Origin: Paraburkholderia haematera
Lineage (GTDB): Bacteria > Pseudomonadota > Gammaproteobacteria > Burkholderiales > Burkholderiaceae
Direction of reading: 5' to 3'
Length of the DNA: 64,000 nt
NCBI RefSeq assembly: GCF_905220975.1
Contig: NZ_CAJNBK010000004.1
Coordinates: forward strand, 337,209 to 401,208
Part shown: positions 50,872 through 60,271 of the stretch, piece by piece
Numbering within the stretch: position 1 is the stretch's first letter
Layout: the number at the start of each line of letters is the position of its first letter
The notes under the pieces: generated by a model
The model's database searches: none
The model's input: only the letters and a program-made list of their open reading frames with translations
What the model was told of the DNA's origin: nothing
Made by a program: the position numbers and the translations under genes

Positions 50872-52119
50872 ATGAGTAAAGCACTCGACGGCGTGCGCAT
50901 TCTCGATTTCACGCATGTGCAATCGGGGCCGACCTGCACGCAGTTGCTCGCGTGGTTCGGCGCGGACGTGATCAAGGTGGAGCGGGCCGGTGCCGGCGAC
51001 ATCACGCGTGAGCAGCTACGGGACATCCCCGAAGTGGACAGCTTGTACTTCACGATGCTCAATCACAACAAGCGCTCCGTCACGATCGATACCAAGAACC
51101 CGGAAGGCAAACTGGTGCTCGAGGCGCTGATCCAGAAGTGCGACGTGCTGGTGGAGAATTTCGCGCCGGGCGCACTCGACCGGATGGGCTTCACGTGGGA
51201 GCGGATCCAGGAATTGAATCCGCGCATGGTCGTGGCTTCGGTGAAGGGTTTCGGCCCGGGTCCCTACGAGGACTGCAAGGTCTACGAGAACGTCGCGCAA
51301 TGCGCGGGCGGTGCGGCCTCGACCACTGGTTTCGACGATGGTCCGCCGGTGGTGAGCGGCGCGCAGATCGGCGACAGCGGCACGGGTTTGCATCTGGCAC
51401 TCGGCATTGTCACGGCGCTGTATCAGCGCACGCAAACCGGGCGCGGTCAGAAGGTGCTCGCCGCGATGCAGGACGGCGTGCTCAACCTGTGCCGCGTGAA
51501 ACTGCGCGACCAGCAGCGGCTCGACCGCACTGGCACGATGAAAGAGTATCCGCAATATCCGAACGGAACGTTCGGTGAAGCGGTGCCGCGCGCGGGGAAT
51601 GCTTCGGGCGGCGGTCAGCCAGGCTGGATTCTGAAGTGCAAGGGCTGGGAGACGGATCCGAATGCGTATATCTACTTCATCACGCAGGCGCCGGTGTGGG
51701 CGAAGATCTGCAACGTGATCGGCAAGGAAGAATGGGCCACCGATCCGAATTACGCGACACCTGCCGCGCGCTTGCCGCATCTGAAGGACATCTTTGCCGA
51801 GATCGAGCGCTGGACCATGACCAAGACCAAGTTCGAGGCCATGCAGATCCTCAATAAATACGACATTCCTTGCGGGCCGATCCTGTCGATGAAGGAAATC
51901 GCCGAAGAGCCGTCGTTGCGCAAAACCGGCACGATTGTCGAAGTGGATCATCCGACCCGCGGCAAGTATTTGACGGTTGGCAATCCTATCAAACTGTCGG
52001 ACAGCCCGACCGAAGTCAAGCGCTCGCCGCTGCTGGGCGAACATACCGACGAGGTGATGACCGAACTCGGCTACTCGCCCGAACAGATCAGCGCATTGCG
52101 CACCGCCGGCGCGATTTGA
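50872..52119 (+). CDS. frc: Formyl-CoA:oxalate CoA-transferase
   Basis: This 415-residue class III (CaiB/BaiF) CoA-transferase moves CoA from formyl-CoA to oxalate. It matches the Oxalobacter enzyme closely, from memory, in [51 protein letters not shown] and GKGWETD-like ([11 protein letters not shown]) blocks. The catalytic Asp is Asp168 in [10 protein letters not shown] (Asp169 in Oxalobacter). The glycine-rich active-site loop is [21 protein letters not shown] precedes the ATG. No oxalyl-CoA decarboxylase is in the window, so the pathway is incomplete here. Confidence 0.83.
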   Translation: MSKALDGVRILDFTHVQSGPTCTQLLAWFGADVIKVERAGAGDITREQLRDIPEVDSLYFTMLNHNKRSVTIDTKNPEGKLVLEALIQKCDVLVENFAPGALDRMGFTWERIQELNPRMVVASVKGFGPGPYEDCKVYENVAQCAGGAASTTGFDDGPPVVSGAQIGDSGTGLHLALGIVTALYQRTQTGRGQKVLAAMQDGVLNLCRVKLRDQQRLDRTGTMKEYPQYPNGTFGEAVPRAGNASGGGQPGWILKCKGWETDPNAYIYFITQAPVWAKICNVIGKEEWATDPNYATPAARLPHLKDIFAEIERWTMTKTKFEAMQILNKYDIPCGPILSMKEIAEEPSLRKTGTIVEVDHPTRGKYLTVGNPIKLSDSPTEVKRSPLLGEHTDEVMTELGYSPEQISALRTAGAI

Positions 52120-52137
52120 ACGTTCAAGGAGCGACAT

Positions 52138-52923
52138 ATGGATACGTGGATGCGTTTCATGTCGAACGACGGTAGCGTCGTGTTCGGCCGGGTGGAAGGC
52201 GGCTATCTGCACGAGTACAAAAGTCTCGATCAACCGGTGCCGACCGGCGCTGTGTTGTCGACCCGTGCACTCACGCCGCTCGCGCCTTGTGCGCCCGGCA
52301 AGGTGGTCGCGTTGTGGAATAACTATCACGCGTTAGCGGCGAAGCTCGACAAGCCTGTGCCGGCCCATCCACTATTTCTGCTGAAGCCGGCGGAATCGGT
52401 GATCGGTTCGGGTCATGCGATCCAGCGGCCGCTCAGTTACGCGGGCAAGATCGTCTACGAAGGTGAGCTCGGCATTGTGATCGGGCGGCGCTGCCGCGAT
52501 GCAAGTGCCGAAGAGGCCGCGGATTCGATCTTCGGCTATACGCTGGTCAATGACGTGACCGCGGCCGACCTGCTGAACGAGAATCCTCACTTCCCGCAAT
52601 GGTGCCGGGCAAAGGGCTTCGATACGTTCTGCTGTATCGGACCCTCGATTGTTTCCGGTTTCGACTGGCGTGCAGCACGTCTCGTGACGACGCTCGACGA
52701 TGTGGAGCGGCAGAACTATCCGCTCGCCGATATGGTGTTTTCGCCTGCCGAGCAGGTGCGTCTGATTTCGCAGGACCTCACGCTCGAGCCGGGCGATGTG
52801 ATCGCATGCGGCACGTCGGTCGGCGTCGGATCGATCAAGGACGGCGCGACGGTAACGATCACGGTCGACGGGATCGGCACGCTGAGCAATACGCTGGCCG
52901 TTGCCTGCGAGGTAGCGATATGA
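52138..52923 (+). CDS. Fumarylacetoacetate hydrolase (FAH) family protein
   Basis: This 261-residue single-domain FAH-fold protein has metal-site residues in IVYEGELGIVIGRRC (Glu-x-Glu) and GYTLVNDVTAADL (Asp). It also has KGFDTFCCIGPSIV, a common FAH-family active-site block. Members act as hydratases, decarboxylases, hydrolases or oxaloacetate tautomerases on 2-oxo acids. AAGGAGCGAC precedes the ATG, and the gene lies 18 bases after frc, so they share a transcript. Its stop overlaps the next ORF (ATGA). The specific reaction cannot be assigned. Confidence 0.8.
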   Translation: MDTWMRFMSNDGSVVFGRVEGGYLHEYKSLDQPVPTGAVLSTRALTPLAPCAPGKVVALWNNYHALAAKLDKPVPAHPLFLLKPAESVIGSGHAIQRPLSYAGKIVYEGELGIVIGRRCRDASAEEAADSIFGYTLVNDVTAADLLNENPHFPQWCRAKGFDTFCCIGPSIVSGFDWRAARLVTTLDDVERQNYPLADMVFSPAEQVRLISQDLTLEPGDVIACGTSVGVGSIKDGATVTITVDGIGTLSNTLAVACEVAI

Positions 52924-53567
52924 CGCGACGGCCTGGGCTCGTTGCGTTGCTTGGCAGCGCCACGGGGCTCGCTGTCATGTTGGGCGGGTTCGCCTGCTCT
53001 TTTTCGGCACCGGCGCAGGCAAATGTCGAGCGTATCGAACTCTATGCCGCGGTCTTCATCGGTACGTTGGTCTTCGCTACATCCGCCATCGCATTCTTCA
53101 GGTTGCGCGGCGTGTTGGACCTGAGCAGCGCGGCGGCGCGTCCGGGCCACGGCATCGTCAACGTGTCGGCGCTGCTGTTGTGTGGATGGCTTGGCTACGG
53201 TTTCGTCACTGAACAGGCGCAGCCGTTTGGACTCGCTGCGCTGCTGGCGATGAGCGTGCTAGCCGCTGCGCTAGGCACGCACCTGATGGCGAATCGCGGG
53301 TACTCGAACGAGCGCGAGTCACACACTCATGCGTTCGGCGGGCGTTGCCACGGATTTGCGCTCGAGCGGCACGGATTATTGGCTCGTATCGAATGGCACG
53401 GTGATGAAGAGCAAACCTGGGCCCTGCGCGAGATAGCGCCGGACATGGTGCGCGCGGCGGCATACCGGCACCGTCGCGGTTGGCATGACACCGGAAACAT
53501 GGGCGCACAAAAGCGCGGAACTGTCCGCCTACGTTTCACTCAGCGCGCGATATTCCGTCAAAGATGA
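52920..53567 (+). pseudogene. Remnant of NAD(P) transhydrogenase subunit beta (PntB) membrane region
   Basis: The first ~125 residues resemble the middle of the PntB membrane domain: GLVALLGSATGLAVMLGG, then RIELYAAVFIGTLVFATSAI and later GLAALLAMSVLAAALGTHLM. The usual first ~85 residues, the conserved GGADMPVVVSMLNSYSG block and the whole NADP-binding domain are missing. After about residue 125 the frame reads polar, unstructured sequence with no family resemblance. The ATG overlaps the FAH stop. It looks like a truncated gene fused to unrelated downstream DNA. It could be expressed as a 215-residue membrane protein, but a normal function is unlikely. Confidence 0.5.
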
Positions 53568-53626
53568 ACACGCAGGCGCGTCGAGCGGCAAGCAGCGCGA
53601 TTGGCCGAACCGCCTCGCCGACGCCC

Positions 53627-53932
53627 TTACTCGCCTGTTGCCGCGAACTCGCTGTAATACCTGGCCTTCGTGCTCAGAATCATCTGGGCAAGAAACTCGG
53701 CGTCGTAGGCCTTGTGAAGATGCGCGTGAAATCGCTCGATGTAGGCCGTAATGCGCGCGGCTTCACTGTTGAATTCCTTCAGCACGTCGAGGGTGGCCTG
53801 ATCCCAGCGGAACCGCAGGCCGAGATCGCTGAAGGCAGCGTTGTACGCGCTCAAATGGGCGTCGTCGGGACTTTGCACCGTAGCGCGTGCAGTACGCGTG
53901 CCGGCATGAGACTCAACCGAAGCGTGATTCAT
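53627..53932 (-). CDS. Conserved-looking hypothetical protein, 101 aa
   Basis: This 101-residue soluble protein is not recognised. It has no signal peptide or membrane helix. The C-terminal half (RFRWDQATLDVLKEF, then AYIERFHAHLHKAYDAEFLA) looks helical with clustered histidines. AGGAGGCCGATC is an excellent Shine-Dalgarno for ATG 53932, supporting real expression; a longer frame upstream is not needed. A promoter-like module shared with the PanE-like gene lies at 53972-54012. It is downstream of the LysR gene on the same strand. Confidence 0.65.
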   Translation of the reverse strand: MNHASVESHAGTRTARATVQSPDDAHLSAYNAAFSDLGLRFRWDQATLDVLKEFNSEAARITAYIERFHAHLHKAYDAEFLAQMILSTKARYYSEFAATGE

Positions 53933-53971
53933 GATCGGCCTCCTAGGCTGACAAGTAAGGGAACTCACCTG

Positions 53972-54012
53972 CAGCATAGGGATACTGATCAACGTGCAAT
54001 AGTTAAAGTTTC
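53972..54012 (-). promoter_or_regulatory. Promoter-like module A upstream of the 101-aa gene
   Basis: On the - strand GAAACTTTAACTAT (54012-53999) is followed after 18 bases by CCTATGC, containing a TATGCT -10-like hexamer about 40 bases before the start. The same two elements with the same 18-base spacing occur upstream of the PanE-like gene. Confidence 0.55.
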
Positions 54013-54028
54013 AATGGCTATCCATAAA

Positions 54029-54976
54029 CTACTGCTTATAGACGCTCAACTCCTTCACGCGAGTGATCTTCTCGATGAGACTCGCGCCTTCTTCCATCAG
54101 AAAGCGTTTGAAGGCGACGGCGACCGGCGGCAGGCGCTTGTTCTTCCGATGCACGACGTACCAGTTGAGCATGACTGGAAAGCTTTCGACGTCGAGTACG
54201 ACCAGATGGCCGAGCTGCAACTCGAGACTGATCGTATGCGCCGAGAGAAATGCGATGCCCATGCCGGCGATCACGGCCTGCTTGATCGTCTCGGTGCTCT
54301 TGATCTCCATGGCGATCTTGAGATTGGAGAGACGGCCGGCAAAGCCTTCCTCCATCGAATTCCATGTGTCCGAACCACGTTCGCGCACGATAAAGGCCTC
54401 GTTCGCCAACTGGCCCATCTTGATGTTGCGCTTGTGCGCGAGCGGATGCGTGGGCGCCGCCACGATCACGTAAGGGTGCGGCGCGAACGGCTCGTTGGTC
54501 GCGTCGGTTTCATGCGGCGGGCGCACCATGACCGCGAGATCGGTCTGGTTGGTCGCGAGTTGGTGCAACAGTTCCGCGCGATTGTGCACCGCGAGATTAA
54601 GCACGACACCCGAATAGCGCCGCGTGAATTCAGCCAGCAGGCGCGGAAAGAAGTAGTCGCCGGCACTGATCACCGCGACGTTCAGCTTGCCGCCGGAGAC
54701 GCCCTTGAGCTGTCCCATTGCTTCGTCGACTTCGTGGAACTGCTGAATGATCGCGCGGCTGTAGTGAAGCATCTCGGTGCCGGCCGGCGTCAGATAGATT
54801 TTCTTGCCGAGCTGCTCGAACAGCGGCAGCCCTGCATGCTCCTCGAGTTGCCGCACCTGGGTCGAGACGGCGGGCTGCGTGAGGTGCAATTCTTCCGCGG
54901 CGCGCGAGAAGCTCAGGTGGCGCGCCACCGTTTCAAAGACCTTCAATTGCCGCAGCGTGGCATTGCGCATCGTCAT
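54029..54976 (-). CDS. LysR-family regulator (CbbR/CysB-like type)
   Basis: This 315-residue LysR protein has the N-terminal HTH (LRQLKVFETVARHLSFSRAA, then EELHLTQPAVSTQVRQLEEH) and an effector domain with GVSGGKLNVAVISAGDYFFP and MVRPPHETDAT. The subgroup resembles CbbR-type activators. ATG 54976 was chosen; ATG 54970 and TTG 54982 are in frame. It is divergent from an OFA transporter gene, the usual arrangement for a LysR controlling its neighbour. Three related sites in nearby leaders (53999, 55013, 60299) are candidate targets. Confidence 0.85.
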   Translation of the reverse strand: MTMRNATLRQLKVFETVARHLSFSRAAEELHLTQPAVSTQVRQLEEHAGLPLFEQLGKKIYLTPAGTEMLHYSRAIIQQFHEVDEAMGQLKGVSGGKLNVAVISAGDYFFPRLLAEFTRRYSGVVLNLAVHNRAELLHQLATNQTDLAVMVRPPHETDATNEPFAPHPYVIVAAPTHPLAHKRNIKMGQLANEAFIVRERGSDTWNSMEEGFAGRLSNLKIAMEIKSTETIKQAVIAGMGIAFLSAHTISLELQLGHLVVLDVESFPVMLNWYVVHRKNKRLPPVAVAFKRFLMEEGASLIEKITRVKELSVYKQ

Positions 54977-55348
54977 GGCCAATGTATAAGCAAATGTGAA
55001 TCAACATAATAACAAACTTTAATTATTAGTAATTCAGCAATGACCCTAGCATGGGTCTTATAAGAGGCGGAATTGTTGGCGCAATACTCGGGTTAACGCC
55101 TGGATTCAAGGCGTGGCGCGGGTGGCAGCGAAGCGTTTCAGGCCGCGCCGATGCTTAATTGATCGGAATAGAGAATTGGCCTGTAAAGCGATGATTCAAG
55201 CAGGACAGTTTTTAAATAATGCGAATTAAAGACGAATATATTAAATATTGCCGAATGGCGAGGCTATTCGGGTCATAACCATAAGGTGAGACGTATACAG
55301 TGCGGCGCGAAGTTGGGTCGCACCATATAAATAGCGGAGACAAGGCTC
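54977..55348. promoter_or_regulatory. Divergent AT-rich regulatory region between lysR and oxlT-like gene
   Basis: No gene is seen in these 372 bases. CAAACTTTAATTAT (55013-55026) matches 12 of 14 positions of the motif found before the 101-aa and PanE-like genes. The palindromes AATTA-TTAG-TAATT (55021-55034) and GACCC-TAGCAT-GGGTC (55042-55057) follow. A LysR operator with promoters in both directions is the natural reading. Confidence 0.6.
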
Positions 55349-56689
55349 ATGGACGACAACAATCAGCAAACCACGGCTCGCTTTTTCTGGGCGAACCGCT
55401 GGTGGCAGCTCGTCATCGGCATGATGTGCATGGCATTGGTGGCCAATCTGCAGTACGCATGGACGCTGTTCGTGACGCCGATGAATGCGCGGCATCACTG
55501 GGGTGAAGCGTCCATTCAACTCGCCTTCGCCATCTTCATTCTCACCGAAACATGGCTCGTGCCGGTAGAGGGTTGGCTGGTCGACAAGTTCGGTCCGCGC
55601 CCGGTGGTCGCCGGCGGCGCGGTATGCGCGGGTCTCGCGTGGGTCATGAATTCGTATGCGACGACCTTGCCGATGCTGTATGTGTCGGCGGTCATTGCCG
55701 GGATCGGCGCGGGTGGCGTGTACGGTACGTGCGTCGGCAACGCGTTGAAGTGGTTTCCGGATCGCCGAGGTCTCGCGGCCGGCCTGACGGCAGCAGGTTT
55801 TGGCGCCGGTGCGGCTGTCACCGTGATTCCGATTGCCAGCATGATCACGCGCTCGGGCTATGAACATACCTTCTTTTTCTTCGGCATCCTGCAGGGTGTT
55901 TGCATCCTCGCACTCGCGTTGCTGTTGAAGAAACCGAATTTGCGCCTGCAACCCGCACCGAAGAAGAAATTCGCGGTCACCAAGGTCGATTACACGCCGG
56001 GCCAGATGATCAAGACGCCGGTGTTCTGGGTGATCTACGTGTCGTTTGTCGCGGTGGCGGCGGGCGGCCTGATGGCGACAGCGCAAATCGGTCCGATCGC
56101 GAAAGACTGGGGACTCGCACGCATCCCGATGACGATCTTCGGCATGACTCTACCGCTGCTGACCGCCACGCTTTCTATCGACAACATTTGCAACGGCTTT
56201 ACCCGTCCGCTGTGCGGTTTCATCTCCGACAAACTCGGCCGTGAAAACACGATGTTCGTGATTTTCATCGGCGAAGGCCTCGCGTTGCTCGGCCTCATGC
56301 AATACGGCAGCAACCCGTATGCGTTCATGACGTTCGCCGCGTTGATCTTCCTGTTCTGGGGCGAAATTTTCTCGATCTTTCCGGCGATTTGTGCCGACAC
56401 CTTTGGCAGCAAATACGCAGCGGCAAATGCGGGCACGCTGTACACAGCAAAAGGCACGGCGTCGCTGCTGGTGCCGATTGCTTCGGTGTTGTCGGCCACA
56501 GGCGGCTGGAGTCTCGTCTTTATCGTATCCGCCATCGTTACGATCGCCGCGGGCATCTCGGCGAAGTTCATTCTTGCGCCCATGCGTTCGCGCTGGATCG
56601 AATCGCACAACGAGCCCCAGGGCGTGCTGGCCGTTGCCGGCAGCCAGTCCTCGCGGCTGAGTCAATGGCCCGAACAGTCAGGGGAATAG
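55349..56689 (+). CDS. oxlT: Oxalate:formate antiporter OxlT-like MFS transporter
   Basis: This 446-residue, 12-helix OFA-family transporter exchanges external dicarboxylate for internal monocarboxylate in characterised relatives. Landmarks are LKWFPDRRGLAAGLTAAGFG, Arg286 in GFTRPLCGFISDK and Lys368 in GTLYTAKGTASLLVP. These match the Arg272/Lys355 pair that binds oxalate in Oxalobacter OxlT, with nearly the same spacing. GGAGACAAGGCTC precedes the ATG. It lies 3.2 kb from frc and is divergent from a LysR gene. Oxalate is the best substrate guess; related C2 acids are possible. Confidence 0.82.
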   Translation: MDDNNQQTTARFFWANRWWQLVIGMMCMALVANLQYAWTLFVTPMNARHHWGEASIQLAFAIFILTETWLVPVEGWLVDKFGPRPVVAGGAVCAGLAWVMNSYATTLPMLYVSAVIAGIGAGGVYGTCVGNALKWFPDRRGLAAGLTAAGFGAGAAVTVIPIASMITRSGYEHTFFFFGILQGVCILALALLLKKPNLRLQPAPKKKFAVTKVDYTPGQMIKTPVFWVIYVSFVAVAAGGLMATAQIGPIAKDWGLARIPMTIFGMTLPLLTATLSIDNICNGFTRPLCGFISDKLGRENTMFVIFIGEGLALLGLMQYGSNPYAFMTFAALIFLFWGEIFSIFPAICADTFGSKYAAANAGTLYTAKGTASLLVPIASVLSATGGWSLVFIVSAIVTIAAGISAKFILAPMRSRWIESHNEPQGVLAVAGSQSSRLSQWPEQSGE

Positions 56690-56719
56690 AGTGAGCTGCC
56701 CGCGCCCTGCAGTGACGTT

Positions 56720-57664
56720 ATGAATGTCTCGCTGCAGCAACTCAAGGTGTTCGTCGCCGTTGCGCGTGAACGGAGCTTTACGCGCGCGGCGCGCGAGTTC
56801 GATCTGACGCAGTCGGCGGTGAGCCGTTGTGTGCGCGAACTCGAAGACGCGGTCGAATTGAAATTATTCGACCGCACCACACGCCAGGTAGAACTGACTC
56901 ATGCGGGCGCCAGTCTCGAGCGCCGGATCGGCCGCCTGCTCGACGAAATCGAACTGACGCTGCGCGAGGAGCGTGCCGCTTACGACGGACACACCGGCGT
57001 GGTTGTGCTGGCGAGCAATCCCGTGCTGTCGTCGAGTTGGGTAGCGCAGGGGCTTGCCCGTTGCGCATCGGCGTTTCCCGAGCTGATCGTGTCCGTCAAG
57101 GATCAGGCGCAAAGCAACGTGCTCGCGAGCGTCGAGCAGGGCGAAGTGGATTTCGGCGTGGTCTCGGTGGCGGAGCCGCTACATGCCGATCAGTTGCACG
57201 CGCAAGTGGTTTTCACGACGCCGCTGCACGTGGTGATGCCGCCCGCGCATCCGTTGGCGCGGCACGCCGGCGTCGCATGGAGCGCGTTGCAGGAATGGGC
57301 GCTCGTTACGCTGAACGCCGATGCGGGCATGCGCGCGGCGCTCGAACTCGCCTTCGGCGCGCACGGCATGAAGGGACGGCCTGTGCAGGAGCTCGGACAC
57401 GTCGCGGCGGTGTCGCGCATGGTCGAACTGGGTATCGGCATCGGCGTTCTACCCGTCGGTGGACATTGGCCTGCGCCCGCCGCGCCACTGGTGAGCCGGC
57501 CGCTGATTCCCGAGATGAATCTGACGACGCTGCTCGTGCATCGCCGCAATCGTTCCCTCAGACCCAATGCGGCGGCGGCGTGGGCACAGTTCGCTGCGCT
57601 CGCCGATCCGCTGCCAGTCAGCCCAAGCGACATTCCACACAAGGAGCTTCATGATGGAAACTGA
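56720..57664 (+). CDS. LysR-family transcriptional regulator
   Basis: This 314-residue LysR protein has a complete N-terminal HTH (LQQLKVFVAVARERSFTRAA, then REFDLTQSAVSRCVRELEDA) and an effector domain with GHTGVVVLASNPVLSSSW and VSRMVELGIGIGVLPVGG. It is transcribed with the OxlT-like gene 30 bases upstream and its last 14 bases overlap the aldehyde dehydrogenase start, an unusual same-strand arrangement for a LysR. It likely regulates this operon. No ligand can be inferred. Confidence 0.86.
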   Translation: MNVSLQQLKVFVAVARERSFTRAAREFDLTQSAVSRCVRELEDAVELKLFDRTTRQVELTHAGASLERRIGRLLDEIELTLREERAAYDGHTGVVVLASNPVLSSSWVAQGLARCASAFPELIVSVKDQAQSNVLASVEQGEVDFGVVSVAEPLHADQLHAQVVFTTPLHVVMPPAHPLARHAGVAWSALQEWALVTLNADAGMRAALELAFGAHGMKGRPVQELGHVAAVSRMVELGIGIGVLPVGGHWPAPAAPLVSRPLIPEMNLTTLLVHRRNRSLRPNAAAAWAQFAALADPLPVSPSDIPHKELHDGN

Positions 57665-59105
57665 AACCGACCTCAGGCACCATGATCTGCTGATCGACGG
57701 CAAGCGTTTGCCGCCCGGCACGGGTGAATATTCCGTCGACATCAACCCGGCGACCGAAGAGCCGATTGCGCTGGTTGCACAAGGCAGTGCCGCCGATGTC
57801 GATACCGCGGTACTCGCGGCGCGTGCCGCGTTGAAAGTGTGGAACGCGATTCGGGCGGCCGAACGAGGCCGCATCCTGATGCGTCTCGCCGGCCTGATGC
57901 GCGCGAATCTGGACGAACTCGCCGCGCTCGAAAGCCTCGACGCGGGCAAGCCGATCTCGGCGGTGATGCGCCAGGATATTCCCGCGGCGATCGATACGCT
58001 CGAATACTACGCAGGCTGGTGCGACAAGATCAACGGCCAGGTCGTGCCGGTGCGCCCCGACGCGTTGACGTACACGCTGCGTGAGCCGGTCGGCGTGGTT
58101 GCCGCGATCGTGCCGTGGAATTTCCCGTTGATGATCGGCATGTGGAAGATCGCCCCCGCGCTGGCATGCGGCTGCACGCTGATCGTCAAACCCGCGGAGA
58201 TTACGCCGCTGACCGCGTTGCGCATCGGCGAACTCGCACTCGACGCGGGCTTACCTCCGGGAGTCCTGAATATCGTCACCGGGAAGGGACGGGTGGTTGG
58301 CGATGCGCTGGTGGCGCATCCCGGCATCGATAAAGTGACGTTCACGGGTTCGCCTTCCGTAGGGCGCGGCATTTTGCAGGGCGCGGCCGGCAACTTCAAA
58401 CGCGTCACGCTGGAGCTCGGCGGCAAGTCGGCGAACCTGATTTTCCCGGATGCAAATCTCGACAATGCGGTGCGAGCAGCGGCGTCAGGTATTTTCTTCA
58501 ACACCGGCCAGGTATGTTCGGCCGGTTCGCGCATTCTGGCTCATCGCGATGTCTACGACGAAGTTGTCGAGCGCCTCGCGGCGCGTGCAAAGGCGATCAA
58601 AGTCGGCGATCCGGCGGCGCGCGAAACGTCGATGGGACCGCTCATCTCCGCGGCGCAGATGAAAACGGTGCTCGGCTATGTCGAGACCGGGCGCGCCGAA
58701 GGCGCGTCGCTCGTGGCTGGCGGCGCGCGAGTGGGCGAGCGTGGCTTCTTCGTCGAGCCGACGGTGTTCGCCAACGTCGAGCATGAAATGCGTATTTCGC
58801 AGGAGGAGATCTTCGGGCCGGTGGCATCCGTGATTCGCTTCAACGACGAAGCCGACGCGATCCGTATCGCCAATGGCACGCTGTATAGCCTCGCGGCGGG
58901 CGTATGGAGCGCGGATATCGGCCGCGTGCATCGGGTGGCGCGTGACCTGAGAGCGGGCACCGTGTGGATCAATACCTACGGTTATACCGACGTGCGCTTG
59001 CCGTGGGGCGGTTCCGGCGATTCCGGTTTTGGCCGCGAGCACGGCGACGTGGCGATTGAAAACTTCACCGAGCCGAAGGCGGTGTGGCTGGCTATTGATC
59101 AATAG
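57651..59105 (+). CDS. NAD(P)-dependent aldehyde dehydrogenase
   Basis: This 484-residue member of the classical ALDH superfamily has Asn157 in VPWNFPLMIG, general base Glu255 (LELGGKS) and catalytic Cys289 (NTGQVCSAGSR), with EEIFGPVASV near the C-terminus. The fold is complete and the length normal. AAGGAGCTTC precedes tandem ATG codons (57651 and 57654) inside the end of lysR. It resembles betaine/phenylacetaldehyde-type enzymes. In this setting an aldehyde leading to oxalate or another small acid is possible, but the substrate cannot be read from sequence. Confidence 0.84.
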   Translation: MMETETDLRHHDLLIDGKRLPPGTGEYSVDINPATEEPIALVAQGSAADVDTAVLAARAALKVWNAIRAAERGRILMRLAGLMRANLDELAALESLDAGKPISAVMRQDIPAAIDTLEYYAGWCDKINGQVVPVRPDALTYTLREPVGVVAAIVPWNFPLMIGMWKIAPALACGCTLIVKPAEITPLTALRIGELALDAGLPPGVLNIVTGKGRVVGDALVAHPGIDKVTFTGSPSVGRGILQGAAGNFKRVTLELGGKSANLIFPDANLDNAVRAAASGIFFNTGQVCSAGSRILAHRDVYDEVVERLAARAKAIKVGDPAARETSMGPLISAAQMKTVLGYVETGRAEGASLVAGGARVGERGFFVEPTVFANVEHEMRISQEEIFGPVASVIRFNDEADAIRIANGTLYSLAAGVWSADIGRVHRVARDLRAGTVWINTYGYTDVRLPWGGSGDSGFGREHGDVAIENFTEPKAVWLAIDQ

Positions 59106-59140
59106 CGGATCAATAGCCGATCAATAGAAGATCAATAGCC
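59097..59140 (+). repeat. Four 11-bp tandem repeats across the aldehyde dehydrogenase stop
   Basis: Units GATCAATAGCG, GATCAATAGCC, GATCAATAGAA and GATCAATAGCC follow one another without gaps. The gene's TAG stop lies in the first unit. Confidence 0.9.
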
Positions 59141-59146
59141 ATGAAA

Positions 59147-59177
59147 AAAGGATCGAACGCGTGGCGTTCGATCCTTT
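59147..59177. terminator. Bidirectional Rho-independent terminator
   Basis: AAAGGATCGAACGC pairs perfectly with GCGTTCGATCCTTT around a GTG loop, with A-rich DNA on the left and T-rich on the right. It serves the aldehyde dehydrogenase and the convergent PanE-like gene. Confidence 0.92.
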
Positions 59178-59216
59178 CCTGAAGATTGAGACTTCGTTCG
59201 AAGCGAAAACCCGCAC

Positions 59217-60194
59217 TCAATCGCCCTGCAATGCCATCCGTTCGCGCAGTTTGACGAGAGCAAGCACGACGTCGATAGTCGGTGTGGGCTCGCCGACGAG
59301 ACGGCCCATTTCCTGCACCACCGTCAATAGCGGATCGATCTCCATCGGGCGGCGATTCTCGAGATCGACCAGCGTCGAGGTCTTATGTGCGCCGACCGCG
59401 CCCGCACCGTCGATACGTTTTTCCACATCGACCCGAAAATGCACGCCGAACTGATCCGCAATGCGCTTGGCCTCCAGCATCATCGTGCGCGATACCGCAC
59501 GTGTGCCGGGGTCGCTGGTGAGGACATCGAGCGTCGCGTGGGTCAAAGCGCTGATCGGGTTGAAGCACAGATTCCCCCACAACTTGAGCCAGATTTCATC
59601 GCGGATATTGTCGCGGATCGGCGCGTCGAATCCCGCTGCCTGCATGATCTCGTGCAACTGCTGGATGCGCGGCGTGCGTTCACCGCTCGGCTCGCCGATC
59701 GGGAATTTCTTGCCGTACACGTGCTTGATGACGCCCGGTTCGACGATCTCCGCGGCGGGATACAGCACACAGCCGATCGCGCGTTCGGGGCCGAGCCGGG
59801 ACCACTGGCTGCCGTCCGGGTCGATGCTGGCGAGGCGCGTGCCGGCGAATTTTCCGCCGTGCTGGTAAAAGTACCAATAGGGAATGCCGTTGACGCCGGT
59901 AACGATGGCCGTGTGCTTGCCGAGGAGCGGCTGCATGGTGTCGACCACGCCGGGCAGCGAGTGCGCCTTCAGCGTGACGACTACGACGTCCTGCACGCCG
60001 AGTTCGCGCGGGTCGGACGTACAGCGTACCGGCACGCTATAGGTTTCGCCGTCCATGATCAGGCGCGCGCCGTGTTCGCGCATTGCCGCAAGATGCGCGC
60101 CGCGCGCGACGAAACTTACATCCGCGCCGGCACGGGCCAACTGCACGCCCATCAACCCGCCAATCGCTCCTGCTCCGAAGATGCAGATCTTCAT
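59217..60194 (-). CDS. 2-dehydropantoate 2-reductase-like (PanE/ApbA family)
   Basis: This 325-residue ketopantoate-reductase-fold enzyme has the NADPH motif FGAGAIGGLMG at 4-14 and the family blocks VVTLKAHSL and TGVNGIPYW. The C-terminal helical domain has KLWGNLCFNPISALTHATL with the catalytic Lys and Asn/Ser. ATG 60194 follows AGGGGCGGC; the frame extends 24 codons upstream without homology. Many Burkholderiales have several paralogs, so this copy probably reduces another 2-oxo acid linked to the nearby small-acid genes. Its leader carries the same promoter-like module as the 101-aa gene. Confidence 0.8.
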   Translation of the reverse strand: MKICIFGAGAIGGLMGVQLARAGADVSFVARGAHLAAMREHGARLIMDGETYSVPVRCTSDPRELGVQDVVVVTLKAHSLPGVVDTMQPLLGKHTAIVTGVNGIPYWYFYQHGGKFAGTRLASIDPDGSQWSRLGPERAIGCVLYPAAEIVEPGVIKHVYGKKFPIGEPSGERTPRIQQLHEIMQAAGFDAPIRDNIRDEIWLKLWGNLCFNPISALTHATLDVLTSDPGTRAVSRTMMLEAKRIADQFGVHFRVDVEKRIDGAGAVGAHKTSTLVDLENRRPMEIDPLLTVVQEMGRLVGEPTPTIDVVLALVKLRERMALQGD

Positions 60195-60271
60195 GATGCC
60201 GCCCCTGTGACGATGAGAAGTCGCTTGCCCGATGCCGCATCCGGTCTTGCCGAGGCGGCGGGTCATTATTC

